A DNA stretch of 64,000 nt from SAR324 cluster bacterium (GTDB lineage Bacteria; SAR324; NAC60-12). The stretch's first letter is position 1. Every line of letters begins with the position of its first letter. Shown piece by piece: positions 7,752 to 17,633 of this stretch. The notes below the pieces were generated by a model. It worked only from the letters and a program-made list of their open reading frames with translations. It was not told the origin of the DNA and searched no databases. Both the position numbers and the translations under genes were made by a program. The stretch spans positions 124,001 to 188,000 of the forward strand of contig JANQJU010000033.1 of NCBI GenBank assembly GCA_028281495.1, in the 5' to 3' direction.

Positions 7752-9425
7752 GGCCACCTTTTCTTTAGCCTTTGCCCGCTTTGCAGGACGGATCGTTTCT
7801 TCAGAGGCGGCTTCGGTCGTCTCGTGAAAATACTCCTGCCATTTTGCCTCTGCGTCGTCCCCAAAGAAAATCTGACAAGCTTCCCTCAGCCCTTCAGCCT
7901 CCTTCAATTCCTCTTGCGCCACAACCAAAGATATTTTGGAACGACGGCGCAAAAAATCATCCAGTTTGGTGATCATCTCCCAACGAGTCGCTTCGGTCAG
8001 TTCACAACGGATATATTCGGTATTCTCAATCAAAATATCAGCCATGTGTGGATCCCGACGGATGTCTTCTAACATTCCAAAAGCTCGGGAGCCGTAACGT
8101 CGCCACAGTCGACTGGAAAGTTTTTCAGAAGCAGTCGGAGTGGTTCGGGCATCCAAATCCATCAACTTGGCTTGATGGAAAAAGTCTTCCCGAACAGAAG
8201 CGGGAGGTTCGCCGTACCAAATTTTCTGAGGGTAAGGCAGGGCAATTCCCAGCTTCTGGATATCAGCACAAACTTCCTCCCCCACATTGATACAATCGGT
8301 GAGCTTGCCACCAAAAATACTGAGATGTTTATCGGCTTGGTTCACATCAATTTCGTGTTTACGCGAAAGTTTGACCCAATCGCTCTCGCCTGAGTCACTA
8401 GAGCCAGCAACAACTAGCGGACGTACACCACATCGTTCGGCAATCACATCGTCTTCGGTCAACGGTTTGGCCAATTCCAGCCGTTTGTTGATATTGTCCA
8501 ACACAAATTGACGATCTTCTGGAGTCACCTGGGTTACTGGATCTTCCACCCGCGTGTCAGTTGTGCCAATCACAGTACGGTGCCCCATGGGAATCGCAAA
8601 AAACATGCGGCCATCGTCTGCAAAAAAGGTCAGTACCCGTCGGTTGGGGGTGAGTCGATCCACAATGAGGTGAATCCCTTTGGAAAAAATATGGTGGTGC
8701 TGCGTTTTTTGCGTTGTGAGGCTGTTATGCTGATCTACAAAAGGCCCACATGAATTGATGATGGCTTTTGCACGAATTTCAAATTCCTTCCCACCAAGCA
8801 CATCTTTGGCTTTCATCACCCACAACCCATTGGCATCCCGAGTACCTCCTAAGGACTCCACGTAGTTCGTGGCGATACAGCCATAAGTCAATGCCGAACG
8901 CACAAAATTGAAGACGAAGCGGGCATCATTGTCATGCAAATACGCATCAGAATACTCGATCCCCCCATTACTTTTCTGAGTGTTGATAATGCTTTCCTCC
9001 TCATTGATAATTTTGGTAGTGAGCAAGCGAGGCGGACGGGTGAAGAAATTGCCCATAACCCAATACAACAAAGTCCCCATGTATAGAAACCAAGGAGGGA
9101 ATCGAAAGCCTTTCGTCAAGGTTGTATAAAACCGAATCTCTTTCACTGTCGAAGGATAGGACCGAATCAGCTTGTTACGAGACATGCACAACTTCCGCAC
9201 CAATGCAAATTCGTAGGTTTCCATATACTTGATCCCCCCCCAAGCCAAATTGGATGATTGTTGACTTGTGAACCCGGCAAAGTCTCCTTTGTCGATTAAA
9301 GCCACCCGTACCCCTTTTGCGGATAGAGCAGCTGCCGAGACGGCCCCGTTGATTCCGCCTCCAATGATCAAAACATCAAAACTCTGTTTGCTTAGTTCTT
9401 CAATATTGCTTTTTCTCAATTGCAT
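7746..9425 (-). CDS. glpD: FAD-dependent glycerol-3-phosphate dehydrogenase
   Basis: GlpD oxidises sn-glycerol-3-phosphate to dihydroxyacetone phosphate at the inner face of the cytoplasmic membrane and passes electrons to quinone. The 559-residue length is normal. The N-terminal FAD motif is DVLIIGGGINGAVSA (GGGING at 22-27), followed by IDKGDFAGFTSQQSS and LAWGGIKYM, typical of the DAO/GlpD family. The C-terminal helical domain has SRLWRRYGSRA. AAAGG lies shortly before the ATG. No glpF or glpK is visible nearby. Identity is firm. Confidence 0.93.
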   Translation of the reverse strand: MQLRKSNIEELSKQSFDVLIIGGGINGAVSAAALSAKGVRVALIDKGDFAGFTSQQSSNLAWGGIKYMETYEFALVRKLCMSRNKLIRSYPSTVKEIRFYTTLTKGFRFPPWFLYMGTLLYWVMGNFFTRPPRLLTTKIINEEESIINTQKSNGGIEYSDAYLHDNDARFVFNFVRSALTYGCIATNYVESLGGTRDANGLWVMKAKDVLGGKEFEIRAKAIINSCGPFVDQHNSLTTQKTQHHHIFSKGIHLIVDRLTPNRRVLTFFADDGRMFFAIPMGHRTVIGTTDTRVEDPVTQVTPEDRQFVLDNINKRLELAKPLTEDDVIAERCGVRPLVVAGSSDSGESDWVKLSRKHEIDVNQADKHLSIFGGKLTDCINVGEEVCADIQKLGIALPYPQKIWYGEPPASVREDFFHQAKLMDLDARTTPTASEKLSSRLWRRYGSRAFGMLEDIRRDPHMADILIENTEYIRCELTEATRWEMITKLDDFLRRRSKISLVVAQEELKEAEGLREACQIFFGDDAEAKWQEYFHETTEAASEETIRPAKRAKAKEKVAS

Positions 9426-9659
9426 AGGGCCTTTATTCGATAAATGTAGTTGTTGGAGTGTCTTGATTGACAGTGATTACCTCGACAGGTCTTAATATAG
9501 AACACGCTACGGCATAAGTTAGAAGACAGAATCTTTGGTAAATAAAGATTTCCGTAGAATTGCCCTATTCTTGCAAAGCTTAAAAAATCATACTAAATTT
9601 TTGGCACCTCTCGAATAGGTTCAGACGATACAATTTTTAACCTTTGCCATTGGAGTTTT

Positions 9660-10874
9660 ATGAGTGTTCCCTTGCCCCCGCCGGAATTGGTTCCTTTGTC
9701 GGATATTTTGCCGTCAGAACCGTTGCTTTTAATGGGAGCCGGACCGGTTCCTATTCCTCATGCTGTGGCACGTGCCAATGGTGTAGTCATCAACCATCTT
9801 GGCGAAACCATGGACCGCGTGATCCATCGCGTCAAAATCATGTCTCAGTATGCTTTTCAAACAACCAGTGACAAAATCATGGGGGTGGCGGGGCCGTCCT
9901 CCGCCGCCATGGAAATGGCCATTTCCAATCTATTATGGCCAGGACGAAAAGCCCTGATCTTTAAGATTGGCACCTTCAGCGGGCGCTTGGGAGAAATGGC
10001 ATTGGGCGTCGGGGCCGATGTCACGGTGGTCGAGCCTCCTGTCTCACAGCCCATTACGGCCCGAATGGCCGAAGAGGCGCTGAGAGCGGATAAATACGAT
10101 GTCGTCACCTTGGTCCAAGGCGAAACCTCTTGTGGTGTGTTGAATCAGGATGTTCCCCAAATTGTGAAATTGGCTCAAGCGCACGGCGCCCTCACCATTG
10201 TGGATGCCGTGTGCACCTTGAGCACCATGCCGATGAACATGGACGACTGGGGGATCGATGTTGCCATTACTGGTGGCCAAAAAGGCCTTTCTTCCATTCC
10301 AGGGGTTTCTTTGATTGCCTTCTCAGCGAAAGCTTGGGACGTGATTGAGAATCACCGACAGGTGAAGCCCCATTGGTGTTTGGATGCCATCCGTTCCCAA
10401 AAATTCTGGGGCAACCAACAGTATCATTACACAGCCCCCGTTCCCGGGATCTTAGCCCTTCATGAAGCGTTACGGCTGATTTGTGAAGAAACTCTAGAAA
10501 AACGTTTTGATCGACATTACATGAGCTCCAAAGCCTTACAAGCGGGCTTGGAAGCCATGGGGCTGGAACTCTTCATTCCAGAAGATCACCGATTGAACTC
10601 CGTCGTGGCAATCACCTTGCCCCCTGGAGTCAATAGTGGTCGACTCCGTAAATACATGTCCGATAAGTTCAAAGTGGAAATATCAGGAGCCTTTGGACTC
10701 AATATTGTGCGGATTGGCCAGATGGGAGAACAATGTCGCTCTCATAACTTGTTCAAAGTGTTGTATGCCACGGGAATGAGCTTTCGTCATGAAGGCGTTC
10801 CTGTGGATGTCAGTTCTGGTATGGCAGCTATCGAACAACACCTGGTTCGAGACTTAGAACACTTTGTCGATTGA
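9660..10874 (+). CDS. Class V aminotransferase (alanine/serine-glyoxylate type)
   Basis: A 404-residue PLP enzyme of the class V (fold type I) family that includes alanine-glyoxylate and serine-glyoxylate aminotransferases. It moves an amino group from alanine or serine to glyoxylate or a similar keto acid in the cytoplasm. Seen: an N-terminal substrate loop (LMGAGPVPIPHAV), VDAVCTLS as the cofactor aspartate region, and GGQKGLSSIPG carrying the Schiff-base lysine (usually written SQKxL in the family). The start ATG follows TTGGAG. It diverges from glpD. Substrate specificity cannot be settled from the sequence. Confidence 0.88.
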   Translation: MSVPLPPPELVPLSDILPSEPLLLMGAGPVPIPHAVARANGVVINHLGETMDRVIHRVKIMSQYAFQTTSDKIMGVAGPSSAAMEMAISNLLWPGRKALIFKIGTFSGRLGEMALGVGADVTVVEPPVSQPITARMAEEALRADKYDVVTLVQGETSCGVLNQDVPQIVKLAQAHGALTIVDAVCTLSTMPMNMDDWGIDVAITGGQKGLSSIPGVSLIAFSAKAWDVIENHRQVKPHWCLDAIRSQKFWGNQQYHYTAPVPGILALHEALRLICEETLEKRFDRHYMSSKALQAGLEAMGLELFIPEDHRLNSVVAITLPPGVNSGRLRKYMSDKFKVEISGAFGLNIVRIGQMGEQCRSHNLFKVLYATGMSFRHEGVPVDVSSGMAAIEQHLVRDLEHFVD

Positions 10875-10921
10875 TCCGATTCAGCATCAACCTGCTTTTT
10901 TTCGACTGACCTAGACTGCCC

Positions 10922-12301
10922 GTGGACACCACAGAATTGTATTTCGACAAAGGCACCCTGCTGCTGAAACACCTTCCAAAAGAAGCCCAACCCACTTTGG
11001 CTGGTGTCCAATGGGATGACCGCACCCAAAGCTATCGCGCACCAGCCCATCATTATCGCAACATCGTCCTCACGCTCCGAGGCCAGAAATTCCCTTACAA
11101 AGACCACGCCCGACAATTCCAACCGCACACTTTTCCGATTCAGGAAACACTCACCCCTCGTCCTTATCAACAAGAGGCTTTGGAATCGTGGCGTGAGAGT
11201 GGGTCGAATGGCGTGGTGGCTTTGCCCACAGGTGCTGGAAAGACCATCTTGGCTGTCTTGTGCATTGAGATGACGCAGCGCCCGACGTTGGTGCACGTGC
11301 CTACGATTGATCTGATGCACCAGTGGTATGAGGTTCTGAAACGTTTCTTCAAAACTGAAATTGGATTGCTAGGAGGAGGCTATCAAGAGATCCTGCCCTT
11401 GACCGTGGCAACTTATGATTCGGCATTGTTGCATGTGGCGAGCAAAGGCAATCAATTTGGGTTGGTCATTTTCGACGAGTGTCATCATTTGCCCGGTGAG
11501 CAGTTCCAATATACCGCCATCAGTTCCATTGCTCCGTTTCGTTTGGGGCTGACGGCCACTCCCGAACGGAGTGATGGCCGAGAAGCCTTGCTCTATCAAA
11601 TTTGTGGAAATCTCTGCTACGAAACCCACATCCACGAACTAGAAGGCCACACGCTGGCCCCCTATCAAGTGGTCACTGTCGAAGTCGAAATGGGAGAAGC
11701 GGAATGGGAACAATATGAAACCGCTCGACAGTGCTACATCGATTTCATTCGGCGGGAACGGATCGATTTCAGTCAAGCCAGGGGATGGAATCAATTTTTA
11801 TGGAAAGCCAGCCGTTCCCCAGAAGGCAGACAGGCATTCAATGCATACCTATTACAGAAACGACTCAGCCAAGCCTCGGATGCCAAACTCGAACACATTT
11901 GGAATATCATCCAATCCCACCCTGGAGAACGGGCCTTGGTGTTCACCCAAGACAATGACATGGCCTACCGCATCGGAAAAACATTTCTGCTCCCGGTGCT
12001 CACTCACCATACCAAGCTCAAAGAACGTGAATCCTTTTTGGAAGGTTTTCGCGAAGGCATCTATTCGGTGCTCGTCACCTCCAAAGTGTTGAACGAAGGG
12101 GTGGATGTCCCAGAAGCAACCATTGCCATTATTGTATCGGGCAGTGGCAGCGTCCGAGAACACGTCCAGCGTTTGGGGCGGATCCTGCGTTCCCGCCCGG
12201 GCAAACAAGCAATTTTGTATGAATTGATTTCCAAAAGTACGGGCGAATATTTCATCAACAAACGCCGCCGTCAGCACCAAGCCTACCAACGGTTTCAGTA
12301 A
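10922..12301 (+). CDS. Superfamily 2 DEAH helicase, XPB/UvsW-like
   Basis: A 459-residue DNA helicase/translocase with an N-terminal damage-recognition-like beta domain (about residues 1-75). It has a complete helicase core: Q-like PRPYQQEAL, motif I LPTGAGKT (101-108), motif II DECH (185-188), motif III TATP (211-214), a VLNEGVDVP motif V, and motif VI QRLGRILR. This layout matches the bacterial XPB/RAD25-like group, implicated in DNA repair or transcription-coupled processes. The start is GTG without a clear ribosome binding site, 47 bases after the aminotransferase stop. An XPB-associated nuclease (Bax1-like) is not adjacent. Confidence 0.88.
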   Translation: MDTTELYFDKGTLLLKHLPKEAQPTLAGVQWDDRTQSYRAPAHHYRNIVLTLRGQKFPYKDHARQFQPHTFPIQETLTPRPYQQEALESWRESGSNGVVALPTGAGKTILAVLCIEMTQRPTLVHVPTIDLMHQWYEVLKRFFKTEIGLLGGGYQEILPLTVATYDSALLHVASKGNQFGLVIFDECHHLPGEQFQYTAISSIAPFRLGLTATPERSDGREALLYQICGNLCYETHIHELEGHTLAPYQVVTVEVEMGEAEWEQYETARQCYIDFIRRERIDFSQARGWNQFLWKASRSPEGRQAFNAYLLQKRLSQASDAKLEHIWNIIQSHPGERALVFTQDNDMAYRIGKTFLLPVLTHHTKLKERESFLEGFREGIYSVLVTSKVLNEGVDVPEATIAIIVSGSGSVREHVQRLGRILRSRPGKQAILYELISKSTGEYFINKRRRQHQAYQRFQ

Positions 12302-12341
12302 CCCCCATCGCCTAATTGGCCTAGTTTCATTGCAAACTCCC

Positions 12342-12438
12342 TGGTTTGAGGCCCCCCCTTCGGAACTACGACGTTTATTCTGAAGTGGTTTGAGGCCACC
12401 ACCCCTTCGGAAATGCACCGTTTATTCTGAAGTGGTTT
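12342..12438. repeat. Imperfect tandem repeat, unit about 44-47 bp, a little over two copies
   Basis: TGGTTTGAGGCC begins at two positions 44 bases apart, and TGGTTTG returns 47 bases further on. Each unit also contains CCCCTTCGGAA and CGTTTATTCTGAAG. The last unit covers the final codons and stop of the metalloprotease-like gene on the minus strand. The units lie between two convergent genes, so they may be a dispersed intergenic repeat or part of a shared transcription end. No mobile element is attached. Confidence 0.7.
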
Positions 12439-13570
12439 GTGTTTTCGCAATAGGAGAATGGAGCAGGATGTATTGTTGATCCGCACTGAGTGTGCTTTGC
12501 TCAATCGCTGGATCCCCCTCCCAAAACATGAGATTCCTTCCATCGAAATCGATACAGTCAGAAGCATAGACTCCCTGTCCTGAACCTTGACTCAATGGGC
12601 ATTCCAGCGTGTCGGACAATGGGTCATAGTTGCCGTTGAAATTCGATGTGTGGAACAATCCCATCCAATGCCCAATTTCATGAGCTGCTGTTTCGCCTAA
12701 CAGTTGAGTATTAAGCACATTGCCACTCGCATGGGCCACAATACTCACCAAAACTCCATTGAAATCACCGGCAGATCCCATTTCTCCCGGCAACCCCGAA
12801 GCAATCCCCAGCAATACCCCGGCAGCCAAGTCATCGACAAAAAAGAGGTTCGCCACCCCGTCTTTTCCGTGCGAAAGCAGTTCTCGGGTGAGGGGTTGTG
12901 TGAACACGGGTATCGTTTGATAAAATCGTTCATCTTCGATTTCGATGGTGGGATCCAATTGAATGGCAATATTGTTTTTTTCGTAAATTTCTTTCATCCG
13001 TTCCAGCGTTGGCTCCAAATCCGTTGCTGAATACTCACCACTGGCTACAAAAGGCTGTACTGTGATGGTCGATGGAGGCGGGATGGCATCGGTTTCGGAG
13101 CCGATACGTAAGGTCAATTGAGTGGACTGGGTGGTCTCATATTGAGCAAATGTCCATGTTCCTGCGGTGGCACTGATGTGCGGCACCGATGGAATCAAAA
13201 CATTGCCATAGCCCCCCAATCCTCCATAAAAAAAGACCCCTTCTTGCACTTGATTCCCATCTGGTGCCACCAACGCCGAAGGGCCAGCAGCCTCAGATTC
13301 ATCACCAAAGCCTGAGAGCAAAAACGAAATCGTATTTTCTGGTACTTCAAAAGTATTCTGAGTCAATGCCAAAACTATCGTTTGGTGGGGTTGTAACGTC
13401 GAAGGCACTTGTAAGGTGGTGTCGACGGTTGTTTCAGGTGGAATCGTAGGTGCACTCGATGTGGAACCTCCCGAATCGGAAGTCGCCCCACAACCTTGTA
13501 GCCAGATCAAGCACAATACCAAAAATAAAAAAACTCCTAACGGGCGTTGGGTTTTCGAAAACATATCCAT
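12422..13570 (-). CDS. Lipoprotein with metzincin-type zinc protease domain (pappalysin/M43-like)
   Basis: A 382-residue surface or periplasmic lipoprotein: lipobox LQGC after a hydrophobic segment, then a Ser/Thr/Pro-rich linker. A beta-rich domain (about 40-160) follows, then a protease-like domain. The extended zinc motif HEIGHWMGLFH is at about 297-307, with NLMFW about 40 residues later as a plausible Met-turn, as expected for metzincins. Cysteines around the DTLECPL and SDCID loops may pair, as in M43 proteases. The start is taken at the ATG beginning MDMFSK; an in-frame start 23 codons upstream would place a charged stretch before the signal. The 3' end overlaps the tandem repeat. Substrate unknown. 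Confidence 0.8.
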   Translation of the reverse strand: MDMFSKTQRPLGVFLFLVLCLIWLQGCGATSDSGGSTSSAPTIPPETTVDTTLQVPSTLQPHQTIVLALTQNTFEVPENTISFLLSGFGDESEAAGPSALVAPDGNQVQEGVFFYGGLGGYGNVLIPSVPHISATAGTWTFAQYETTQSTQLTLRIGSETDAIPPPSTITVQPFVASGEYSATDLEPTLERMKEIYEKNNIAIQLDPTIEIEDERFYQTIPVFTQPLTRELLSHGKDGVANLFFVDDLAAGVLLGIASGLPGEMGSAGDFNGVLVSIVAHASGNVLNTQLLGETAAHEIGHWMGLFHTSNFNGNYDPLSDTLECPLSQGSGQGVYASDCIDFDGRNLMFWEGDPAIEQSTLSADQQYILLHSPIAKTQTTSE

Positions 13571-13685
13571 CACTTTCTTTCTTTTTCCTAGATGTTTTTT
13601 ACTTGACAGCAACAACGGCGAAGACGCTATTCTACTCAATTAAGCTAAGGACGTGTCAGAGCCAAGCAGACTCACCGTGTTGATT

Positions 13686-13970
13686 ATGGACAAGACCCTA
13701 AAAGCAACTTTCCTGTTGTGTCTCCGTTGGATCCATTTCAGTTCGGTCGGAGCAATGACTCCTGCCATCCTAACCGACGCTACGGAACAGATCCCCTTAG
13801 GACTCCATTTGGAAATTTTGGAGGAGGTCACGGGCAACTGGACCTTAGAAGACGTGTTGACTTCTCCAATTTCCCAACATTTTTACCGCAATACACAAAA
13901 AGTTCCCAATTTTGGATTTGGTGCTCCGGTGATTTGGGTTCGTTTCCAAAGGAATTTTCCGACGAGGTGA
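13686..13970 (+). pseudogene. Remnant of a 7TMR-DISM sensor gene (extracellular domain only)
   Basis: The 94-residue reading frame has the N-terminal pattern of the 7TMR-DISM extracellular domain 2. It shows a short hydrophobic leader, then ILTDATEQIPLG, LEEVTGNWTLEDVL, VPNFGFGAPVIWVRF, ending abruptly in a stop where the family continues with the rest of the beta-domain, seven membrane helices and a signalling output. Another frame continues briefly (FSDEVTILAIERLS) and also stops. Nothing of the membrane part is present before the next gene. It is read as a truncated, frameshifted leftover. A functional small exported protein is possible but less likely. Confidence 0.6.
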
Positions 13971-14079
13971 CCATCTTGGCGATTGAGAGGCTGTCATAAA
14001 CTGGATTATTCCACAAAAGTCTGGTTTACGTGGCGGCGTTGTTATCACCAAACCGATTGAAACCCTTCCACCATAGCTT

Positions 14080-15984
14080 TTGATTTTGAAACAACTCCAA
14101 ATTCCTGCCGTCCGTTTTTTCCTCTTCATTGGATTGACTTTCCTCGTCTATTATCCGGCCATTCATGCCGGATTCGTGTGGGATGACGACGACTATGTAA
14201 CTGCCAATCGCTTGCTCCATACCTTGGATGGTTTGTGGCGCATCTGGACCACCTTTGAAACCACGCAGTATTACCCTTTGGTGTTCACCACCTTTTGGCT
14301 GGAATACCAACTCTGGGAACTGCACCCCATGGGCTATCACATCAACAACATTCTGCTGCATGCCTTCAATGCGATGTTGGTGGGATTCCTACTGCAACGT
14401 TTGAAAGTTCCTGGTGCTTGGTGGATTGCCATGATTTTTGCGATTCATCCGACTCATGTGGAATCGGTTGCATGGGTCACGGAGCGGAAAAATGTCCTTT
14501 CGGGGATTTTCTATCTATTGGCGTTATGGGCTTATCTTCAATTTGATAGCACCCGACGGCACCGATGGTATGCACTCAGTTTGGGACTCTTCGTGTTGGC
14601 CTTGTTCAGCAAAACCGTGACTTCCACCCTACCAGCAATTATTGGTTTGGTTTTGTTGTATCAACACCGTCGTCTATCGCTCCAAGATGTATTTCGATTG
14701 ATCCCTTATTTTGTGCTCGGCTTGGCAATGGGACTGGTCACCGCCTGGTTAGAGCGTACTCAAGTGGGCGCCAGCGGTGTTGACTTGGCGAGTGGGGTGA
14801 GTGCCGACTTCAGTTTTCTAGAGCGCCTACTGATTGCCAGTCAGGCGTTGTGGTTTTATGTGGGCAAGCTGCTGGTTCCGTATCCGATCATTTTCAATTA
14901 TCCGCGTTGGGAAATCCCCCCTTCGGCTTGGTGGGACTATTGGCCAGTGGTGGTGACGCTTGCGTTCTTGGCAGGTTTGGCTGTCGCCTGGCGTAAAGGC
15001 TATCGCAACTGGGTGTTCCCTTTCTTGTTTTATGGGATCACGATCTTTCCTGCGTTGGGCTTTTTCAATGTTTTTATGTTCATTTACTCCTTTGTGGCAG
15101 ACCATTTTCAATACCTTGCCAGCGTGGGAATCCTGATTGTTTTTGTGCAAATCGAAATTGTCCTTTTTCGCTGGGTGGCGGCTCGAACGAATCAGAATCT
15201 CCATCGCATCGGGCAGTATGGATTCCGGGTTGCTGTGGTGGGGATCTTTGGATTGCTCACATGGCAACAAGCCTCTGTTTATGAGGACATCGAAACCTTG
15301 TGGAAAGACACATTGGCGAAAAACCCCAAATCCTGGCTCGCGTACAACAACTTGGGGGAGTATTACCTCAACAATGACCGACTGGATGAAGCGTTTGAAC
15401 TGTTCAATCAAGCCTTGCAATACAGTCGTTTCTTGGGAGCCTACAGCAATCGAGCCGTGGTTTACTTACAACGCGAACAATATGACTTAGCTCTAAACGA
15501 TCTCAATCATGTCCTCAATATCGCGCCGCACTATGCCGATGCCGCCTACAATCGCGGAAACGTGTATGCCGCCTTGGGACAATACGATCAAGCCATCCAA
15601 GATTACAGCGTTGCGCTTGCGGAAAACCCCGAATTGGCTGATGCGTATCACAATCGAGGAAATGTTTATTCCACCATCGAACAATACGGCCCTGCTCTGA
15701 AAGACTACACTGCCGCCCTCCAGCTTCAACCAGACGCCTTGGCTATCTACATCAACCGAGGTCGTACTTACGTGGCCGTGGGACAATTCCAAGCTGCACT
15801 CCAAGACTACAGCACGGCTTTACAACTCTCCCCCGACATTCCCCAAGCTTACAATGAACGGGGTTGGATTTACATGACCCAACTCCAGCAACCGCAACTC
15901 GCCTGCTCCGATTGGAACAACGCCTGTCGACTCGGGCAGTGTGACTTCTTCCAAACGGCCCAACAAGAAGGACTCTGCCAATAG
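14080..15984 (+). CDS. TMTC/PMT-like membrane glycosyltransferase with C-terminal TPRs
   Basis: A 634-residue inner-membrane protein. Residues 1-410 hold about ten or more hydrophobic segments of the GT-C fold, with the first-loop acidic motif WDDDDY (residues 34-39) and the WVTERKNVLSG loop typical of the TMTC/PMT-like family. These enzymes transfer sugar from a lipid-phosphate donor on the outer side of the membrane. Residues about 415-620 are five to six TPR repeats (YNNLGEYY, YSNRAVVYL, YNRGNVYAALGQYDQA and so on) probably holding acceptor proteins. The start is TTG, as no ATG occurs near the N-terminus; a second TTG two codons on is also possible. Convergent with the ATPase gene, 5 bases between stops. 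Donor and acceptor are unknown. Confidence 0.83.
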   Translation: MILKQLQIPAVRFFLFIGLTFLVYYPAIHAGFVWDDDDYVTANRLLHTLDGLWRIWTTFETTQYYPLVFTTFWLEYQLWELHPMGYHINNILLHAFNAMLVGFLLQRLKVPGAWWIAMIFAIHPTHVESVAWVTERKNVLSGIFYLLALWAYLQFDSTRRHRWYALSLGLFVLALFSKTVTSTLPAIIGLVLLYQHRRLSLQDVFRLIPYFVLGLAMGLVTAWLERTQVGASGVDLASGVSADFSFLERLLIASQALWFYVGKLLVPYPIIFNYPRWEIPPSAWWDYWPVVVTLAFLAGLAVAWRKGYRNWVFPFLFYGITIFPALGFFNVFMFIYSFVADHFQYLASVGILIVFVQIEIVLFRWVAARTNQNLHRIGQYGFRVAVVGIFGLLTWQQASVYEDIETLWKDTLAKNPKSWLAYNNLGEYYLNNDRLDEAFELFNQALQYSRFLGAYSNRAVVYLQREQYDLALNDLNHVLNIAPHYADAAYNRGNVYAALGQYDQAIQDYSVALAENPELADAYHNRGNVYSTIEQYGPALKDYTAALQLQPDALAIYINRGRTYVAVGQFQAALQDYSTALQLSPDIPQAYNERGWIYMTQLQQPQLACSDWNNACRLGQCDFFQTAQQEGLCQ

Positions 15985-15989
15985 GGAGT

Positions 15990-17543
15990 TCAAAGCCAAA
16001 TCACTTCAATCTGCTTACCATCCTCGGCGAGCGTTTCCCGTCGCCCCACAGAATCCCAGTCTTCCACTTCGCCTCGATTGAACACGATCAACCAACCCGA
16101 AGTCAGCCCCAGTCGGTGTAAGTAAGCTGCCAGTTGTTCTCGCCCTTCCTGCAAAGCCCGACCGCTGTTGAGTTTCAATTCAAATGCGAATCGTTCTCCA
16201 GCAAACTCGATGCACAAATCCAAGCGTTTCAGGCCAGCCGCATATTCTCGTCGTATGTACCCTCCACCATTTGTGATCCGCTGCAACCACGCCATAAACA
16301 ACAAATGGTGTGCTGCCTCCGTGTAGGTTTTTCGAGTGGTAATCAATTCATTGTGTTCTTTGTAGAACTCAATATAGCGGTCGAGGACTTTCTGAATATT
16401 GAGTTTTCCCGATTCGGTCACATACCAAACCGGGTCTTGCCCCAGTACATTTTGTTGATAGGCAGTCAATTCACGAGGGATGATTTCTTGATAGATCGGA
16501 TTGGCGATCTGCAAACCTTGGTTTCCTATACGAATCAGACCGAGATCAATGAGATATTGTTGGTGCTCATTGATCGCTTCTTCACGGGGCGTCTCTTCCT
16601 TGCCTACCAAGATCCCTTCGATAATTTGGGCCACTCGCGGTTCGGTGAGTTTGTCGGCAAGTTGATCCAAATGGACATCTCGGCGCAGGATCAAACGTTC
16701 GATTGCTTCATGGACATGTGTTTTCGTGATGATTTGATCACGGGAGACTGCATCTTTTTCGAAGCACAATTCTCGTCCTAAAGCATTGACCAACCAAGGT
16801 TGTCCTTGGGTTTGTGCAAAGACATGCTGAACGGCTTCAGGGGCAAAGGCCTGTCCCGTGGCATCGGTGTGTTGTCGGTATAGATTCTGTACCTGCTCCA
16901 CAGTGAAATCCTGAATACGAACCGATTTTTCTTTAATATTGAAGGCCGATCCCCCAACCACGTAGCGTTGTGTTTCATCAGAATAGATGCGGTAGTCGCG
17001 CACATCTCTCAACCCAATCAAGCACAAGGCATGAGGAAACGCCTTGGGGCGTTGATTATACCCCTGCCTCAATTGACGTAATATCGAAATCAAAGAATCT
17101 CCGATCAAAGCGTCAATTTCATCCATGAACAACACAAGTGGTTTGGGCAATTCCAAACACCAATTTGTTAAGAAGGTCGATACACCTTTTTCCATGGAGC
17201 GGATATCGAAACACGATTCGGACGGTCGGTAGGCCTGGGGGATATTTATTTTTGCCGATTGCTCCAGCTCAGCAATAACCAAATTGTTAACCTTCTCAAC
17301 TTGGTTTCTCAAGGCCTGCCCGGCTTCCACATTGGCATACAACACAAGGTAAGTGCCTTGATCATTCAAATGTTCCACGAATTGGTTGACCAGCGTGGTT
17401 TTCCCAGTCTGCCGAGGGGCATGCATGATGAAATAGCGTTTCTCATCCACCAATTGTTGCAACCCCTGAAATTGTGGACGGATGTCCACCAGATAGTGAT
17501 CTTCAGGAATGCAAGGGCCAGAACAATTAAAAAATTTTTCCAT
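15990..17543 (-). CDS. P-loop ATPase with C-terminal PD-(D/E)XK nuclease-like domain
   Basis: A 517-residue protein of the AAA-ATPase-like/DUF1703-like group. The N-terminal ATPase has Walker A APRQTGKTT (about 44-52) and Walker B LVLFMDEIDAL. A winged-helix-like middle follows (ELTAYQQNVLG). The last 100 residues contain DLCIEF ... FAFELKLN, a D-x(n)-ExK pattern of the PD-(D/E)XK nuclease fold. Such proteins are common in accessory regions of many bacteria, with no established role. The start is the ATG after AAAGGATT; a GTG two codons upstream is possible. Cytoplasmic. Confidence 0.8.
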   Translation of the reverse strand: MEKFFNCSGPCIPEDHYLVDIRPQFQGLQQLVDEKRYFIMHAPRQTGKTTLVNQFVEHLNDQGTYLVLYANVEAGQALRNQVEKVNNLVIAELEQSAKINIPQAYRPSESCFDIRSMEKGVSTFLTNWCLELPKPLVLFMDEIDALIGDSLISILRQLRQGYNQRPKAFPHALCLIGLRDVRDYRIYSDETQRYVVGGSAFNIKEKSVRIQDFTVEQVQNLYRQHTDATGQAFAPEAVQHVFAQTQGQPWLVNALGRELCFEKDAVSRDQIITKTHVHEAIERLILRRDVHLDQLADKLTEPRVAQIIEGILVGKEETPREEAINEHQQYLIDLGLIRIGNQGLQIANPIYQEIIPRELTAYQQNVLGQDPVWYVTESGKLNIQKVLDRYIEFYKEHNELITTRKTYTEAAHHLLFMAWLQRITNGGGYIRREYAAGLKRLDLCIEFAGERFAFELKLNSGRALQEGREQLAAYLHRLGLTSGWLIVFNRGEVEDWDSVGRRETLAEDGKQIEVIWL

Positions 17544-17633
17544 GGTCACAATCCTTTCTGAATGCGGTATTCCATTCTAACACTCTCGATGACATCCGTC
17601 TCTTTTGTTGTATTCACACCGCCATCTAGGATT

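Noticed and set aside
9467..9500. TTGACA-containing promoter between glpD and the aminotransferase gene
   Set aside because: No -10 hexamer at 16-18 bases and nearly 190 bases from the start codon.
14827..15420. 197-codon open frame on the minus strand
   Set aside because: Antisense to the TMTC-like membrane protein; composition follows the opposite strand's codons.
16134..16781. 215-codon open frame on the plus strand
   Set aside because: Fully antisense to the P-loop ATPase, which has Walker motifs and a nuclease-like tail; no ribosome binding site.
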